A stretch of 64,000 nt of DNA, from assembly GCA_964247055.1 (NCBI GenBank), contig OZ176055.1, positions 1,550,001 to 1,614,000 of the forward strand. The letters run 5' to 3'. Of this stretch, positions 51,885-64,000 are shown one piece after another. The notes under the pieces are model-generated. The model worked only from the letters and a program-made list of their open reading frames with translations, was not told the DNA's origin and did no database searches. Positions within the stretch are counted from its first letter, which is position 1; each line of letters opens with the position of its first letter. Source of the DNA: Paragordius varius (taxonomy: Eukaryota; Nematomorpha). The translations under genes and the position numbers were made by a program.

Positions 51885-53878
51885 CTACGAGTTCATTTCA
51901 TTGTCACAATTTTCGGACACCTCATTAGCCGTACATGAGAAGAGTTTTGCTACCTCTGACATAGAACCAAGCGCCAAAAACATATCTTCTGTCTCAGTTT
52001 CATCGAATTCAAATGGACTGTTACAATATTCCTAGTTAGAATATTAAATATATAAACAGTTGCGTGCACAAAATCGGGGCACTATTTGAAACATCCGGAT
52101 TAAATATATCTATTTAAACAGAAAAATGGATTACGGCATTAATTATTTATAAACTAATTTTGTTTTTTAACGCAAAAAACAATAAATTAGCTCAAACATT
52201 AAACATCAAAATTAAAATATTTTGGTTGGCTTGTTGTTATGTTAACATATAAAACAACGTCTTTTTTTAGAAAATTTAGAGATTTAATTCATAAATTAAA
52301 ACATCAAGTTTTGACCAAATAAAAAATATAGCCGATTTGACTGCTCATGACTACAGCTTGTCGTGATAACCATTCAGATAAAACCATAATTTGTAGCTAA
52401 ATAAATAATAACTGATAGATAAATTTTTAAATTTGTTTATGCTGATTTCATAACACCTGTTAAAAAACTCTGTTTAAATTATCTGACTGATGAATTATCA
52501 TTCAGAATGTCATGTTAAAACTGTAAAGCCAACTTCATATGTTAGTTTGAAGCGTATTAATTTCTTTATGCGAAAATTATACATTAAATTGCCTCATTAT
52601 ACTAATTACATTACCTTCAACATGGAATCAATTTGTATATCCAACTGTTCTTGTTGTTCATTTAGAATTTTCTATGCAAAAATTTGTAAAGAATATAGGG
52701 TAAAATTATTATCTCAATTTTATTTTTAAATAAAGTTAAAAAAAACAGGCAAATTTTTACCTTTGCCATATCAAATGAACTCTGCAATAGTTTTGTATGC
52801 TCATAAGCTTCATCATTGCACGTTGAATTTTCTATCACATAATAGATTTTAAAATCATTATGATCATATTATACCATTTAAAGTTTAAATTCACCCTAGA
52901 ACAATTCAATTTCACTCTAAAATTAATTATGTGTTTTTTAAAAATTACCATTATTTTATAATATTTTTAAATATGAAATTTTATCTAAAATTAATATAAT
53001 GCTGAAAAAATAATAAACATGTCGTAAAAATAAATTTCATATTATTGATGAGTTTTATGACACATAATTAATTTTTAAAGTGAATTTGAATTGTTCACGG
53101 GTGGATTTGAATTGTAAATGGTATATTATTGCAAATTATTAATTGAACATATTGAATAAAATAATTATTACCATCATAGGGTAGGAGCCAATTACCAATC
53201 CAGAAATTATTGCTAATCAGTCATAAAATGGAAGCATAAATTAATTACATAAAATAAAATATTTGAAATAATAATAATATTCGTGGATTGTTACTTACAT
53301 AAATTTAGAGTTGTTTTCCAAATTTATAATGGGCAAATCACTAAACCATAAAAATATAATTTAATATGATTCAATAATAAAAATTATTTTATAATATGTC
53401 ATTTTTAACCCTATGTGCAAAACAAATTATGTTTTTAACCATTTCTAAATTATAATTATTTAATATTCGAATAAAGTAATGTGTATAAATGATGGGGAAG
53501 CAGGATCACTGATTAGAGGTAATAGCGAATTTACGACTTAATAATTAAAAAATCCAAGACAGATAAAAAAAATCCTAAAAGAGCATTATGTGTCTACCAG
53601 TGACAAGTTTACATTAACATATATGTAGCAAAAATGGAAAAGGGTATAGTTTTTAAAATTTTTATATCGTTTTTTGTTGTTAAGAGCAATTAAGAACGTG
53701 TCTTTGAAAAGCAATTATTCCGAAAACGAGATGGCTCTTAAAATTACAGAACCTGGAAACGTTAAAATATAAGGGAAAATATTTTTATATTAAACACAAC
53801 CATACTTTTTAAAATTTTATTTTTTCTCAAAAAAGCTATTTAGTTACAATTTGTAATATACGGGATTCATTGTGTTAG

Positions 53879-53920
<42 letters not shown>

Positions 53921-56900
53921 TTTTCATACTCTGCCATTTAAAACAATGAGATTTATTGAAATTCAAGATTTAAAAAGTATGAGTGTCTTTCAGAAAAAAA
54001 TATTTGTCTCTATATTTTTTACGTTTTTCCGTATAATTTCAGTTTTTAAAAATATACATACTAAGACCTTACATTTAATTCATAATTTATTATTAAAGCT
54101 AATCGGTTTTTACCAAATTATGAATGAGAGATATAAATTTAATTATTTATATAGTTTACAATCGCAATTGATTAATTAATCAATTATAGCAAAAAAGGAT
54201 GTACAAAAAAGTATGGTTGTGTATTTAAATGTTTTGTCTGCTTATATTTTAAATTTTTTACATCTGAATCTAAAAAATATTTAAGTCAATAAAGATATGA
54301 ATATTTAATTATATGGTAAATACACTTACATAGATGGTTTAATATTTTCAAAGTGTCCAGCAAGATTTAAGATATTATGCATGTTTTCCAAAAAGTTTTT
54401 CGCTTTTGGCTTTGGATTTATCTGAGCATATATGAATTAACATTTATGATTTTAAGATTAGCGATAAATTTAATTTGTTAAATATGACGTACAAATTTGT
54501 ATGTAAATTTTAATAACGTAGTACCAATTCTATTGGATCGTGTTTTGGTGCAAACTTTGATATGGTTTTTTTAGATTCCTATTAATATATTATATATATA
54601 CATATGAATAAGTACATTGTAAAATTTTGAGTAAATATGTTGTTAAGTTGCTATACTTGTAGTTAACAAAGTAGTAATACAAATGGAAACAGTTGATGGC
54701 ATTGTAGAATATACCATTTACAGTTCAAATTCACCCTTGAACAATTCAAATTCACCCTCGAACAATTCAAATTCACCCTTGAAAATTCAAATTCACCCTC
54801 GAACAATTCAAATTCACCCTAAAAATAAATTATGTGTTTTTTCGAACTAAAATAACTCATTATTAATATAAAATATATCTTTATGGCATAATTAATTATT
54901 TTTTTCAGTATTATATTAATTTAAAACAAAATTTTATTTTTTAAAAACATATTAAAATATAGATAATTTTTCTTAAAAAACATGTTATTTATTTGAGGGT
55001 GAATTTGGATTGTTCAAGGGTGAATTTGAATTGTTTAAGGGTGAATTTGAATTGTTTAAGGGTGAATTTGAACTGTAAATGGTATATAATAATCCTATCT
55101 CATTATTCCGATTGCGTTAAACCCTTTTTAAACAATTTATTTGATAATTTTGGCGATAATCAATTTTTTTGAACTTAAGCTACCTTTAAAGTAGATTGTT
55201 TTAACTCTAAAAATAATTATAGTTATAGAAATACTTAAAATTCAAAATCGATAGCTTATTAATTCGTTAGGAAATACAAAGCAAACTCACGTCCTTACAC
55301 ACTGTGTGGCGAAAATGCGGATATGTAATATTATATGTAATTTAGCAAAAGTCCCAGCATATTGAAGATATGATGTTAATATAGTAAAAGTTATTTTTGT
55401 TTTTCTGCTATTAGTTAAAATCAAAAAATAAATACAATAGAGCTAACTGTATTTTTGTTAAAATATACAAATTATTATTGATATGGATCTTTATAAAAGA
55501 TCCTGGAAGCATTACAAGGTTCAAACCACACTTTGGCGTTAGTTCAATATTAAAAACTTATTTTTAAATATTATTATATTTATAATGCATTAGACTTTGA
55601 AGAGAAATTTAAATTATTGTAAGTTTCTAGAACTTTGTAGAAAATAAAAAAATTATCAAGGTGTAAGGATATCCATACGATACGTACGAACGGGCAAAAG
55701 ATGACGCATGTTTCATTGATTGTATTAAATTTTTTACACCAAATGTACGATAAAAACGCGATTTTTGGTTTTATGATAGAAAAATTAAAATACCCTTTTT
55801 ATATATATATATATATATATCATTTACCATTTAAATTTCCATTATCCTCAAACTTTTAGGTTTGATTCATAAATATTTTACGTTGCGTCCCGTATTACAA
55901 GTTAATTCGCAGTTAAAAAATGAATGCGTGTAATTAAATTATGTCTTACCTTCTTGACCAAGAAAAATATTAAGGGCAATGTGATTACGAAAACAGATTT
56001 TAAAACAGCAAATGCCATATGTGAAAATTTGAAAAAATTAAATATGGAAACAGACGACCTCTCTGTTTAATTTAAATAAATTAATATTCAGGAATAAAAA
56101 TGTTATATTGCATTATACATTATTTATTTAAAAATTAAGGATTATTATTTCTGTTTATGAAGAAATAGCGCTCTTTAAAACACAACTTAATTAAAATGCC
56201 TATTATTAATAATCACTATGTAACTTTAAGCAGATTCTGGGGAAACTAAATTATACTTTTTAAACCAAAAAAATGCAACAGCTTTTTTTCACAAATTTGG
56301 CAGTGTTTTAAAAGTTAAATATATACCTTATTTTTATGATCTTTATAATGTGCCTTGATATGTTTCATTATATTCTTTATCATTTTCAGCTAAAAATAAA
56401 ATAAAAGTAAAAAGAAAACCGAAAAAAGTGAAATGTTAAAACCCAAAATTATTTTTTACTATTTTGTTAGTATCATTAAGTTGAGTCGAATATGTTAAGT
56501 AACGGATGAAATCTGGATAAGAAAAGTATAGCATATTGACACATCTAGTGGGCAAATGGTTAGAATTAAAATATTGTGTTTCGTTTAATGAGACCCGAAT
56601 ATCTCTAAAAGTTGGAGCTGTAAAGACTGCCAAATCAGTCGCCATATATAGGATGAAAATATCCTTCAACATTCTAATTATACAATAATCATGTATGTAT
56701 TTAGGTATTGAATCACATTGTAATATATGTCAAAAATGGTAGGATGTAGAATTCAACGCAGTATTTAAGAAAAGAATTAGCCTAACGTACAAGAGGATTA
56801 CAACACTACTTTTTATACAAAAACTACAATATGATTTCATAGTGTATAATTATAACTATATGATTATAATTATCCTTCAATGACCGATTAATTATTCCAC

Positions 56901-59900
56901 TGTGTGCAAAAAAGAAGGTAAATTTTTATAACAATTTTTCATGAGATAGCTTATGACCAGTAAATATATTTGCGGCAAAATAATTAATTTGTTGACGACC
57001 TAATTTTTGGGAAATTGATAGAAAATCAAAATCAGGAAAAGGATGGATAGGTAAGGATAATTAAAAAATTGTGACAAAAGATATTAGGTTGGTTTTTATT
57101 TTAAAAGATATTTTTTATAATAAGCCTTATAGGGTTTCTTCAAAATCCATATAAAAAGATGAAACTATTAAAAAAATCTAAATTATCTAGCTAAACTCAC
57201 TATTAAAATATCATTCATATTTTATTCAGTAAAAAAATTAAAATTAAAATAAAACTAAAAAATATTGTTCTTAATTTTTCATTTTTTTGTCATCTGGTTT
57301 ATGTGTGTATAAAAAATTTATACTGTTTTTTCAAAAATCTTACCAGAGTGGGTTACAAAGTATATATTTATGCAGGACGTGATTTAAAATAATGGATTAA
57401 CCAACAATCCGTACAAACTGTTACAGGTTTGTTTTAACACAAATTAATATTTTTACTGGGATGTATAGATATTTGGTTGATTTTATACTTTTAATTTGCA
57501 TAAATTATATACTTTATAGTTCCCACTCATGTAAGATTTCAAATTGTTAATTTTTTATACACTCATAAACCAGATGACAAAAAAATGAAAAAATGAAAAC
57601 CATTTTTTAGTTTTATTTTAATATAGAATTTTCTTACTGGATAAAATATAAATGTTTATATTTTAATAGTGAGTTTAGCTAGTAACTAATTAAAAATATA
57701 TTTTAATATAAATTTTATTTTTAGTGTCTAAAGAAAAACACCATCTCTTAAACTTAAATTTTTAAGAAACCCTATATGATTTTAGGCTTCTATATAATAT
57801 CTCCTATGAGAATTAACCATAATATTTCAACTTCCTTATTTTTTGACCGATTTCGATTTTCCCTCATATTTCAAAAATTAGGTAGTAATAAAAAATTTTA
57901 CGGCAAATGAAAACGCTGGTCATAGGCTATCTCATGCCAAAAAATATTTTGTTAAAAAATTTTTTGTCTACAGTGTAAGTCTTACGTTGGATTTTGTTTT
58001 AACAAGGAACCAATGAATGTGCTATATTTTTTCGTAAAATCTGGATTTCCATCTACGAATTTAAATTTATTTTGACACACCATCCCAACTTTTTCCCAAC
58101 GTTGTCTCATAACAGTCCACATAATCTTCTAATAGGTTAAATAATTATTTTTTATACTTGATATATGTCCTTGTCGGTCGTATCTTTGATTTTCTAAAAA
58201 AATATTATTATTATTATTATTATAGAAGAATAATACCTTTTCCCAATCAACGGTAAAATTGCACATTATATTTTCAACGGGAGTTGATTCGCTAACCTAT
58301 AAAATATTTTATCATAGATGTATAAAAAGATATATAGTGTGAATTAAAAATGAATAGGATTTAGTCTCATGATTGATGTATAAGATCCATAAAACATAGG
58401 GCTAAACGGCTTACTAATTCTGTGTTCGTTAGTATTTTTTCAACGGTATTGAAAGAGTTACAATAATATATATATTTGCTATGTGAAGGCATAATAAATT
58501 AATATTAAATCTACTATACGAAAATGCATTTCTTCTGCTAGCCAAAATCCGGCTTGTTTGAAGTACGAAATGATATTACGTTTATTCGCTATAGGTTTAT
58601 TAATTAGGTATGCTTATAATTATACCATTTACAATATAAATTCATATTTGAACAATTCGAATTCATTCTTGAACACTAAAAATAATTTATGTGTTATAGG
58701 GATATAACTCATCATTCATATGTAACACTGTGTGCAAAAATTTTTTTATTTATGAGATAGCTTATGACAAGCGTATTCATTTGCCACAAAAATTTAAATT
58801 TGTTGACAACCTAGTTTTGGAATATTGAGAAATCAAAATTGGGCTCAAAGTGATAATTAAGGATAAATTAAAAAATTGTGATAAAATTTGAAATATTATG
58901 GTTTATTATCGTTTAAGGCGATATTTTCAATATATAAATAGCTTAAAATCATAGTTAGGGTTTTTTAAAATAGCTCAAAAGAGGCGTTTTCTTTTATCAC
59001 TCAAGAGACAAAATTGAATGAAACTAAATAATTTTTTTAGTTATTTACTACCTAAACTCACTATTTTTAACATTCATATTTTATTGAGTAAAAAATACTT
59101 ATATATCAAAATAAAACCAAAAATATTGATTATTTTTGCATTTTTTTGCCATCTGGTTTATGAGTGTATAAAAAATTTACACTGTTTTATTTTTGGATTC
59201 TTACATGGGAAATTATTAAGTATATTGCAAAAAAGGATGTAATCAATAAACAATCCTTACGAATCCCTGTAACCTGTTTTGTGACAAATTAATTTGAAGA
59301 TTTTACGGATGTTGATATTCCACTAATTTTAAATCCTATTTTGTATAAATTATATATTTTATAATTCGCACTCATTCCAAAATAAAACAGTTAATTTTTT
59401 ATACATTCACAAACCAGGTGACAAAAAAATGTGAAAATAATTAACAATATTTTTTGGTTTTATTTTGACATATGCTGAATAAAATATGGATTTTAAAATT
59501 TTAATAATGAGTTTAGCTTGTAAACAATTAAAATTATATTAAGATAGTATAAAAAAATTTTTGTCTTATGAATGTGTTAAAAACGCCATCTTTTGTGCTA
59601 TAATAAAAAACCTAACTACATGATTTTAGGCTATTTATATATTGAAAATATATCATGAAATGATAATAAACCATAACATCTCAAATTTTAACATTATTTT
59701 TTGAATTATTAATTATCATTATTTTTCACTTTTTGCCCGATTTTGAATCTCTCAATATTTTAAAAACTAAATTGTCAAAAAATAATAATTTTTGCGGAAA
59801 ATGAATTCACTGGTTATAAGCTATCTCAAAAAATTTTTTTCCGTTAAATTAAAATGACTCCTTTTTTGCATACAGTGTAATATATATTTATGGCATAGTT

Positions 59901-62736
59901 TATTAGTTTTTAAGTATTATTACACTGGACAACAAATTTTTTTGTCACTCGAGTTTTTTGCATTTTCTGATAATTTTAACAGTAAATCTGAAATAAATAT
60001 TATACTTCCACGTAAGAATTTTTCGATTTATTTGATTATGCGCTCTCTTAATCAAAATTTTGCTAAAAAATGTTTTTTTTTAAAATATTCAAGTAATGTT
60101 TTGTAATATATTCCAAAGTGTTATAACTCTATGAAATACATATTAATATGTATTACATCGACAGTTAATATTGGACACAGAGAGCGACAAACGCGCAAAG
60201 CGAGAGCATTTTTTTAATTATATTTTTAAAACTAATGGATGAAAATAGCTAAAACTTTGTCTAGATGGTGTCGAATGTCCAAAAAAGATAACAGAAAGTT
60301 TTTTTGACTAAAACATTTTTTATTGCTTTTATGTCACTCACAGCCATTTTTAAGTTGTGTTTTTCAAAAATTACCATCTCATCAAATTTATTTTCTTTAC
60401 GAGGTTGATAATTTTGAAATTTTAAAGATAAACACAAAGTTTAAGGATTTTTGATCTTTTATGGCCATTATAAATTACACAGTAATAACTATGCATTTTA
60501 GTATCCACTAAGTAAAATATTTATAATAATAATTTTTATTAAAAAGCAAACCAAAAGCTTTTTCAAACCTTTTTTTAAATCAAATACTAATATAACCCTA
60601 ATTTATATTAAAATAATTATTATTCTCAAATTGGGCCTGTGAAAATTTTTGACTTTAAGGATTGTGAATTTCGACCATTTAAACCCAAATAAGTTTTACC
60701 GATTGATTTAAATGACTTACTGCCATTTAGAAGATACAGTTTTTTACGCTCTTTCGAATGATATAAAATACATGGCTTCATATCTAAAACTTTTAATTTT
60801 CAAAATTTCAACTTCAATGTGAAATCGGGGCCAAAAATTATCGATCTCTGATTTAAAAAAATTCATGGGTATAGGACCAATTTTCTTATTAGATATACTA
60901 ATTATGTACTTTAGAAATAAATTTTGTACAAGAATGGCAGTTCAAAATAGTCAAAATTTGTTGTCTAGTGTTATTTAAATTTTATTTTTTAATATAATAA
61001 GATATAGCTTTAATCTTTAAAAGAATACATAAGTTATTTTAAGATGAATTCGAGTTGTTTAAGGGGGAATAGATCGTAAGTGGTATTTTGAGAAATTTTT
61101 TATTAGGCCACCCTTAAATATGCGTGCGATCCATTATGTCAAACTTGGTAAAATGGACCTGTGCCGTAAAATGTTTTACTTATTATTACCCAAACAAATA
61201 TGTCAAACACAGTCTACATTGGATAATAGTAAAATATTTACATAAATTATACGTATTTGAAACAAAGAATTCAGGGCTACTTAAATTTCTTATTTTGATT
61301 TAATAGAAAATTATAATGCAATAGCCCTATGCTATGATTACTAAAATTTTTTCAACTCTAGTTTGAATTGCAATATTCATTGCAAAATAGGTAACAGTTT
61401 ATAAACATAAATGCCCCAAATATTTTTTTATAAAAATTTTAAATAAAAATAGAGGTACGAACCTTATTCTCATTCATACCCATATCCATGATATTAAGAA
61501 ATTTATCGTAGACTTCTTTCAATTGCGGCCAATTATTATCATTTCCACCCATTGCCAAATATAAACTTTCCAGTATTTCCAATTCTTTTTCATACAATTT
61601 TGTTTCTTTGAGTCGCGTTGTTCGAGTCATGTTAACTCCTTCAATAACGACTTTGTTTTTTATAGGTTTTACACCATTGCTTTTTGGAACAGTAGTATAG
61701 TTAAAGACCATTGGAAACAATATATAATTATCACTTAAAATATCAAAAATTCCCGTATAATTTTCAGAAGCAGACTCGGACTGAGCGTAAATTTGTTGAC
61801 TTATGGCGCCGTACTTACTGAGAAATTTCGTTATATCACTAAATGCCAAAGTATCGTTTTTACTTTGTGGGCTATTCTGGTAGGCCAAGCAAGATTTGTA
61901 TAGTGCATTGTAATTTTTCAAGAATCTATTGTCAATTGGATTCTTCTCTATTAGAGCAAATTTTATATGTTAACAGTAACCCCCCTTATGATAAATCTCT
62001 TATGATAAACTTTATTTTAAAAAAGTTAGCTAAGGCCTATAATGGCCTTTTCTCATTTAAAATATAATATTATTTTAAAATTGGAAAAAAAGTTGAGTAA
62101 ATTTTCCCACTAATAAGGGGGTTAATGAGCGAAGGATGGCTACATCGAAAACTTTTAATTGCTCTGCGTAAGGCTAACAGGGATTGAAATCCGTTTTAGA
62201 TCGATTTAATTCGTTTTATAATATAAATATAAAAATACCTAATTTTTCAATGTATGCCTGGTAACTGGGAGGGGATTGTCCAGGTACAACTTTCTGCAAA
62301 GCTTCGCATCGTTTCATAAGAACCTGATTACAACTTACTAAAAATATACGTAAAAATCAAAATTTACAGTCAAAACGTTAAAATAAAGAGACAAATTTAG
62401 TTTTTGAAAAGACAACCCATGCTTTTTTAAATATTTTTTAAAATGCGAAATAGAAAATGCAATTTTATTAAAACAATGTGATTAGATAGTTAAATTAGCA
62501 AAAATTATGCTTTAAAAAGGTATGGTTGTCTTCTCAAAAAATATATTTGTGTATTATTTTTTACAATTCTCTTGTATGATTTTAATTTTTACTGTAATAT
62601 TGGATTTAAACTGATGCAGATATACTATAAAATTCATACCATTTTGTTGGGAAAGATTATTAGCAGTGCATAGACCGGCTTGAAAGATAGTGATGAAGAA
62701 GCTTAAAGCTAAAACTCCTTTACAAAATAGGCCCAT
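51885..62736 (-). CDS. Gene 3: complete 14-exon secreted M13 (neprilysin)-like pseudo-peptidase, 545 aa
   Basis: Exons in transcript order: 62736-62640, 62337-62239, 61947-61463, 58296-58237, 58193-58158, 58128-57986, 56673-56460, 54578-54525, 54421-54330, 53340-53299, 53212-53172, 52831-52761, 52671-52615 and 52031-51885 (TAG). They total 1638 nt with the same phases as gene 2. Exon lengths differ only by whole codons (exons 3, 7, 11, 13, 14). The start chosen is the ATG giving MGLFCKGVLALSFFITIFQ; an in-frame upstream ATG would bury this signal peptide. Conserved with gene 2: exon 2 cysteines, FTKKYSTFIGS in exon 6, TAPTFRD and LPTRCVNM in exon 7, FAPKHDPIEL in exon 8, ALGSMSEVAKLFSC and ENCDNE at the end. 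The zinc-binding region of M13 is missing here too, so the loss predates the duplication. It is more diverged than genes 1 and 2 are from each other. Its introns are loaded with MITEs and foldback elements, one ending 10 nt from the exon 6 donor. Confidence 0.87.
52871..53123. mobile_element. Minisatellite MITE, short and decayed, gene 3 intron 11
   Basis: TACCATTTAAAGTTTAAATT at the left and TGAATTGTAAATGGTA at the right, with one or two 21-bp units left on each arm. Confidence 0.65.
53752..54262. mobile_element. Decayed, possibly nested MITE of the ACAACCATACTTTTT family in gene 3 intron 9
   Basis: The inverse arms ACACAACCATACTTTTT (53.79 kb) and AAAAAGTATGGTTGTGT (54.2 kb) bracket a second internal arm near 53.97 kb and a long TA run. 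Boundaries are uncertain. Confidence 0.35.
53879..53919. repeat. (TA)n microsatellite in gene 3 intron 9
   Basis: About twenty TA units. Similar shorter runs sit at 7033, 11274 and 34874 (the same point of each long repeat) and at 55800. Confidence 0.8.
54712..55084. mobile_element. Minisatellite MITE, gene 3 intron 7
   Basis: Close relative of 9696-10087: same TIR, same 21-bp units on both arms in different number, flanked by TA. Confidence 0.75.
56898..57975. mobile_element. Foldback element with long inverted arms, 1078 bp, in gene 3 intron 6
   Basis: CACTGTGTGCAAAAAAG to TTTGTCTACAGTG, with arms inverted to each other (GATAGCTTATGACCAG against CTGGTCATAGGCTATC). It ends 10 nt from the exon 6 splice donor. 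Gene 2 lacks it at this site. The target duplication is blurred on the left. Confidence 0.7.
58726..59877. mobile_element. Foldback element with long inverted arms, 1152 bp
   Basis: CACTGTGTGCAAAAA at the left and TTTTTTGCATACAGTG at the right; the two halves are inverted copies of each other nearly throughout (GAGATAGCTTATGACAAGCG against GGTTATAAGCTATCTC). TAA is duplicated at the borders. No transposase. Confidence 0.7.
59923..60970. mobile_element. CACTGG TIR element, 1048 bp, nested in a minisatellite MITE
   Basis: Same TIRs as 22296-23244, flanked by TTA on both sides. It interrupts the MITE at 58623-61085. The core motif AGCGACAAACGCGCAAAGCG is conserved. An extra stretch near 60.5-60.63 kb is missing from the other copy. 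Confidence 0.65.
62347..62597. mobile_element. TA-flanked MITE filling most of gene 3 intron 1
   Basis: Older, diverged version of the intron 1 MITE. The inverted arms GACAACCCATGCTTTTTTAAA and GGTATGGTTGTC are still clear, as is the outer ACTGTAA end. Shared position in all three genes dates the insertion before the first duplication. Confidence 0.55.
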
Positions 62737-62799
62737 GTTCTTTTTGAAATGAAAATTCAAAAAAAAATTTAGAAATGAAGTTATCATGACTACAACTGA

Positions 62800-62905
62800 A
62801 TTTAAATAGATTTTTTTGGAGTTGTTTTTTTTTTCAGACACGTTACTCAGTGTTGTATTTATTTTTCCAAAACAGAGTAATTATTACAGGTAATAGCTAA
62901 CTATT
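62800..62905 (-). promoter_or_regulatory. Conserved 5' flank / putative core promoter of gene 3
   Basis: Diverged but alignable with the blocks at 3.8 and 29.6 kb. The AAATAAATACAACACTGA stretch is retained while much of the surrounding flank has drifted. Confidence 0.35.
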
Positions 62906-63024
62906 TTTTAAAAAATAAAACGCTTATTTTATATATTATATATAAATGAAAGTATACTATTTTAGTTTCACAGTACCCAGAAATGTTTTTCTATTGTTTG
63001 TTTGTAAAACAAGAACAACAGCGT

Positions 63025-63042
63025 TGAGAGAGAGAGAGAGGG
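63025..63042. repeat. (GA)n microsatellite
   Basis: Short GAGAGAGAGAGAGAGG run upstream of gene 3, absent from the other two upstream flanks. Confidence 0.7.
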
Positions 63043-63099
63043 AATGATTAAAATTATAAATAAAATAATTTGAGAAATTCTTTATATATACTAGCAAAA

Positions 63100-63379
63100 A
63101 AATTTAACAAAATAATAATATATTATGAGATATTTTAAGACCAGCGTATCAAATAGTGAAAATATCTCAAATGATAATAAACCGTAATTGTCAAATTTTT
63201 TTTTAAATTATCCTTGATTATCCCTAATTTTCACCTTCTTCCCGATTTCGATTTTCTCTTAATATTTTAAAAACTAGGTCGTCAACATATTAAAACTTTT
63301 GCGGCAAAACGCTGGTCTAAGCTACCTCATAAAAAAAATTTTGTTAAAAGAAACTAACCCTCTTTTTTTGCATACAGTG
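63100..63379. mobile_element. Single arm of a foldback element
   Basis: Right arm only: CGCTGGTCTAAGCTACCTC, then TTTTTTTGCATACAGTG. The left arm is missing, so the start is approximate. Confidence 0.5.
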
Positions 63380-64000
63380 TATATATACGATTTTATTAAT
63401 TTTGATTAATCTAGCCTTGTGAGCATGATCGCTCTATTATGACAACTATAAAATTTACATGTAGCAGAAAGGTTTTTTCGCTTATAATAATAATTAATTC
63501 ATAAAATAAACACGAGTGTTGATATTTTGGACAACTGTTTAGGTAACTGATTTTTCTAACAAAACAAATTTAAACAGCTTTAAACTAAAAAAACAGTTTG
63601 TAAATCAACTATTTGTTCGGATTTGTAACTATAAAATCATATGGCAAATGAAAAATTTGTGGTATTTCTAGGCACCTATTTAAGCTGTGTTTAACCACAT
63701 CTCTTGAGGAAAAAAATGGGTATTGATTGGGAAATTATTTGTACAAAAATTTATACAAAACTTTTCAAAGGCAATCAATAATGTGATGTAAAAAACCTCT
63801 TATAAACAATATTCGGTATAATATATATGTATATTAAACTTTAAGCAGCAATTAACTTTATATTTACTTTCTAAACTTCTATAAAGTTGTGTTAAATGAT
63901 GGCAATAAATTATTAAGACAAACTAAAAATTATACCATGTTCACTAGCTGAGCCCTATCATGCGTCGCCTGACTTAGTCTAAACAATTTAATAATGGAGT

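Larger units (their letters stand above)
58623..61085. mobile_element. Minisatellite MITE split by two later insertions, gene 3 intron 3
   Basis: Three pieces of one old MITE: 58623-58725, 59878-59922 and 60971-61085. Together they follow the order seen at 54712-55084. The gaps are the foldback element 58726-59877 and the CACTGG element 59923-60970. Confidence 0.7.
58110..64000. repeat. Older duplicate of the gene 5' half plus upstream flank (gene 3)
   Basis: Same order of exons and of flanking landmarks as the copies at 1 and 25.8 kb, but only patchily similar outside exons. The upstream landmark around the string GTGTTGATATTTTGGA (63.5 kb) and the GACTTAG stretch near 63.97 kb show the homology runs to the right edge. 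A further copy may lie beyond. Confidence 0.75.

Noticed and set aside
55285-55315. Possible extra microexon of gene 3 in intron 7 (CACACAG then 11 nt then GTGAGT)
   Set aside because: Eleven nucleotides would break the reading frame, and the gene 2 counterpart near 24.35 kb lacks the donor. The 14-exon model is in phase without it.
62737-62841. Upstream in-frame ATG extending gene 3 by 35 residues
   Set aside because: It would place the signal peptide internally, and genes 1 and 2 start at the MGPFC methionine. The extension is drawn from the conserved leader region.

Overview
This is an AT-rich animal window with no bacterial features. It has small exons separated by long introns with GT-AG borders, many DNA-transposon relics, LINE fragments and LTR elements. 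The style (compact exons, hAT, MITE and LINE debris, TA microsatellites) fits an arthropod. A parasitic copepod is my best guess, but nothing in the sequence proves it.

The only host genes I can support are three head-to-tail paralogues on the minus strand, encoding secreted proteins of the M13 (neprilysin) fold family. Gene 3 (51885-62736) and gene 2 (19901-29468) are whole: 14 exons each, with every splice phase agreeing, giving 545 and 544 residues. Gene 1 (1-3716) runs off the left edge after its sixth exon. The N-terminal lobe and the extreme C-terminus match M13. The stretch that should hold the zinc site (HExxH, ExxxD) is replaced by about 115 unrelated residues, so all appear to be secreted, glycosylated pseudo-peptidases. 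This array is the main biological content of the window.

Layout: 1-3716 is the 5' half of gene 1. 3717-5840 is its upstream flank, with a SINE and a MITE. 5844-12595 is an array of about 2.3 kb non-coding repeats. 12596-18800 holds a hAT transposon, LINE pieces and an unidentified decayed element. 19801-29468 is gene 2. 29469-34270 is its upstream flank, with an LTR-element insertion. 34280-43140 is a second array of the same long repeats, interrupted by an LTR element, a TTAA-flanked MITE and a 110-bp satellite. 43140-50100 holds a second hAT, LINE pieces and the same unidentified element. 51819-62736 is gene 3, with MITEs and foldback elements in its introns. 62737-64000 is its upstream flank. 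The array period is about 25.8 kb from gene 1 to gene 2 and 32.3 kb from gene 2 to gene 3. The difference is mostly transposon and satellite content.

Genes 1 and 2 are nearly identical where both are visible (about 2% in exon 3), while gene 3 is clearly older. Because the spacers were duplicated with the genes, each copy serves as an empty-site control for insertions in the other. Several elements can therefore be bounded to the base and given a target-site duplication from this sequence alone.
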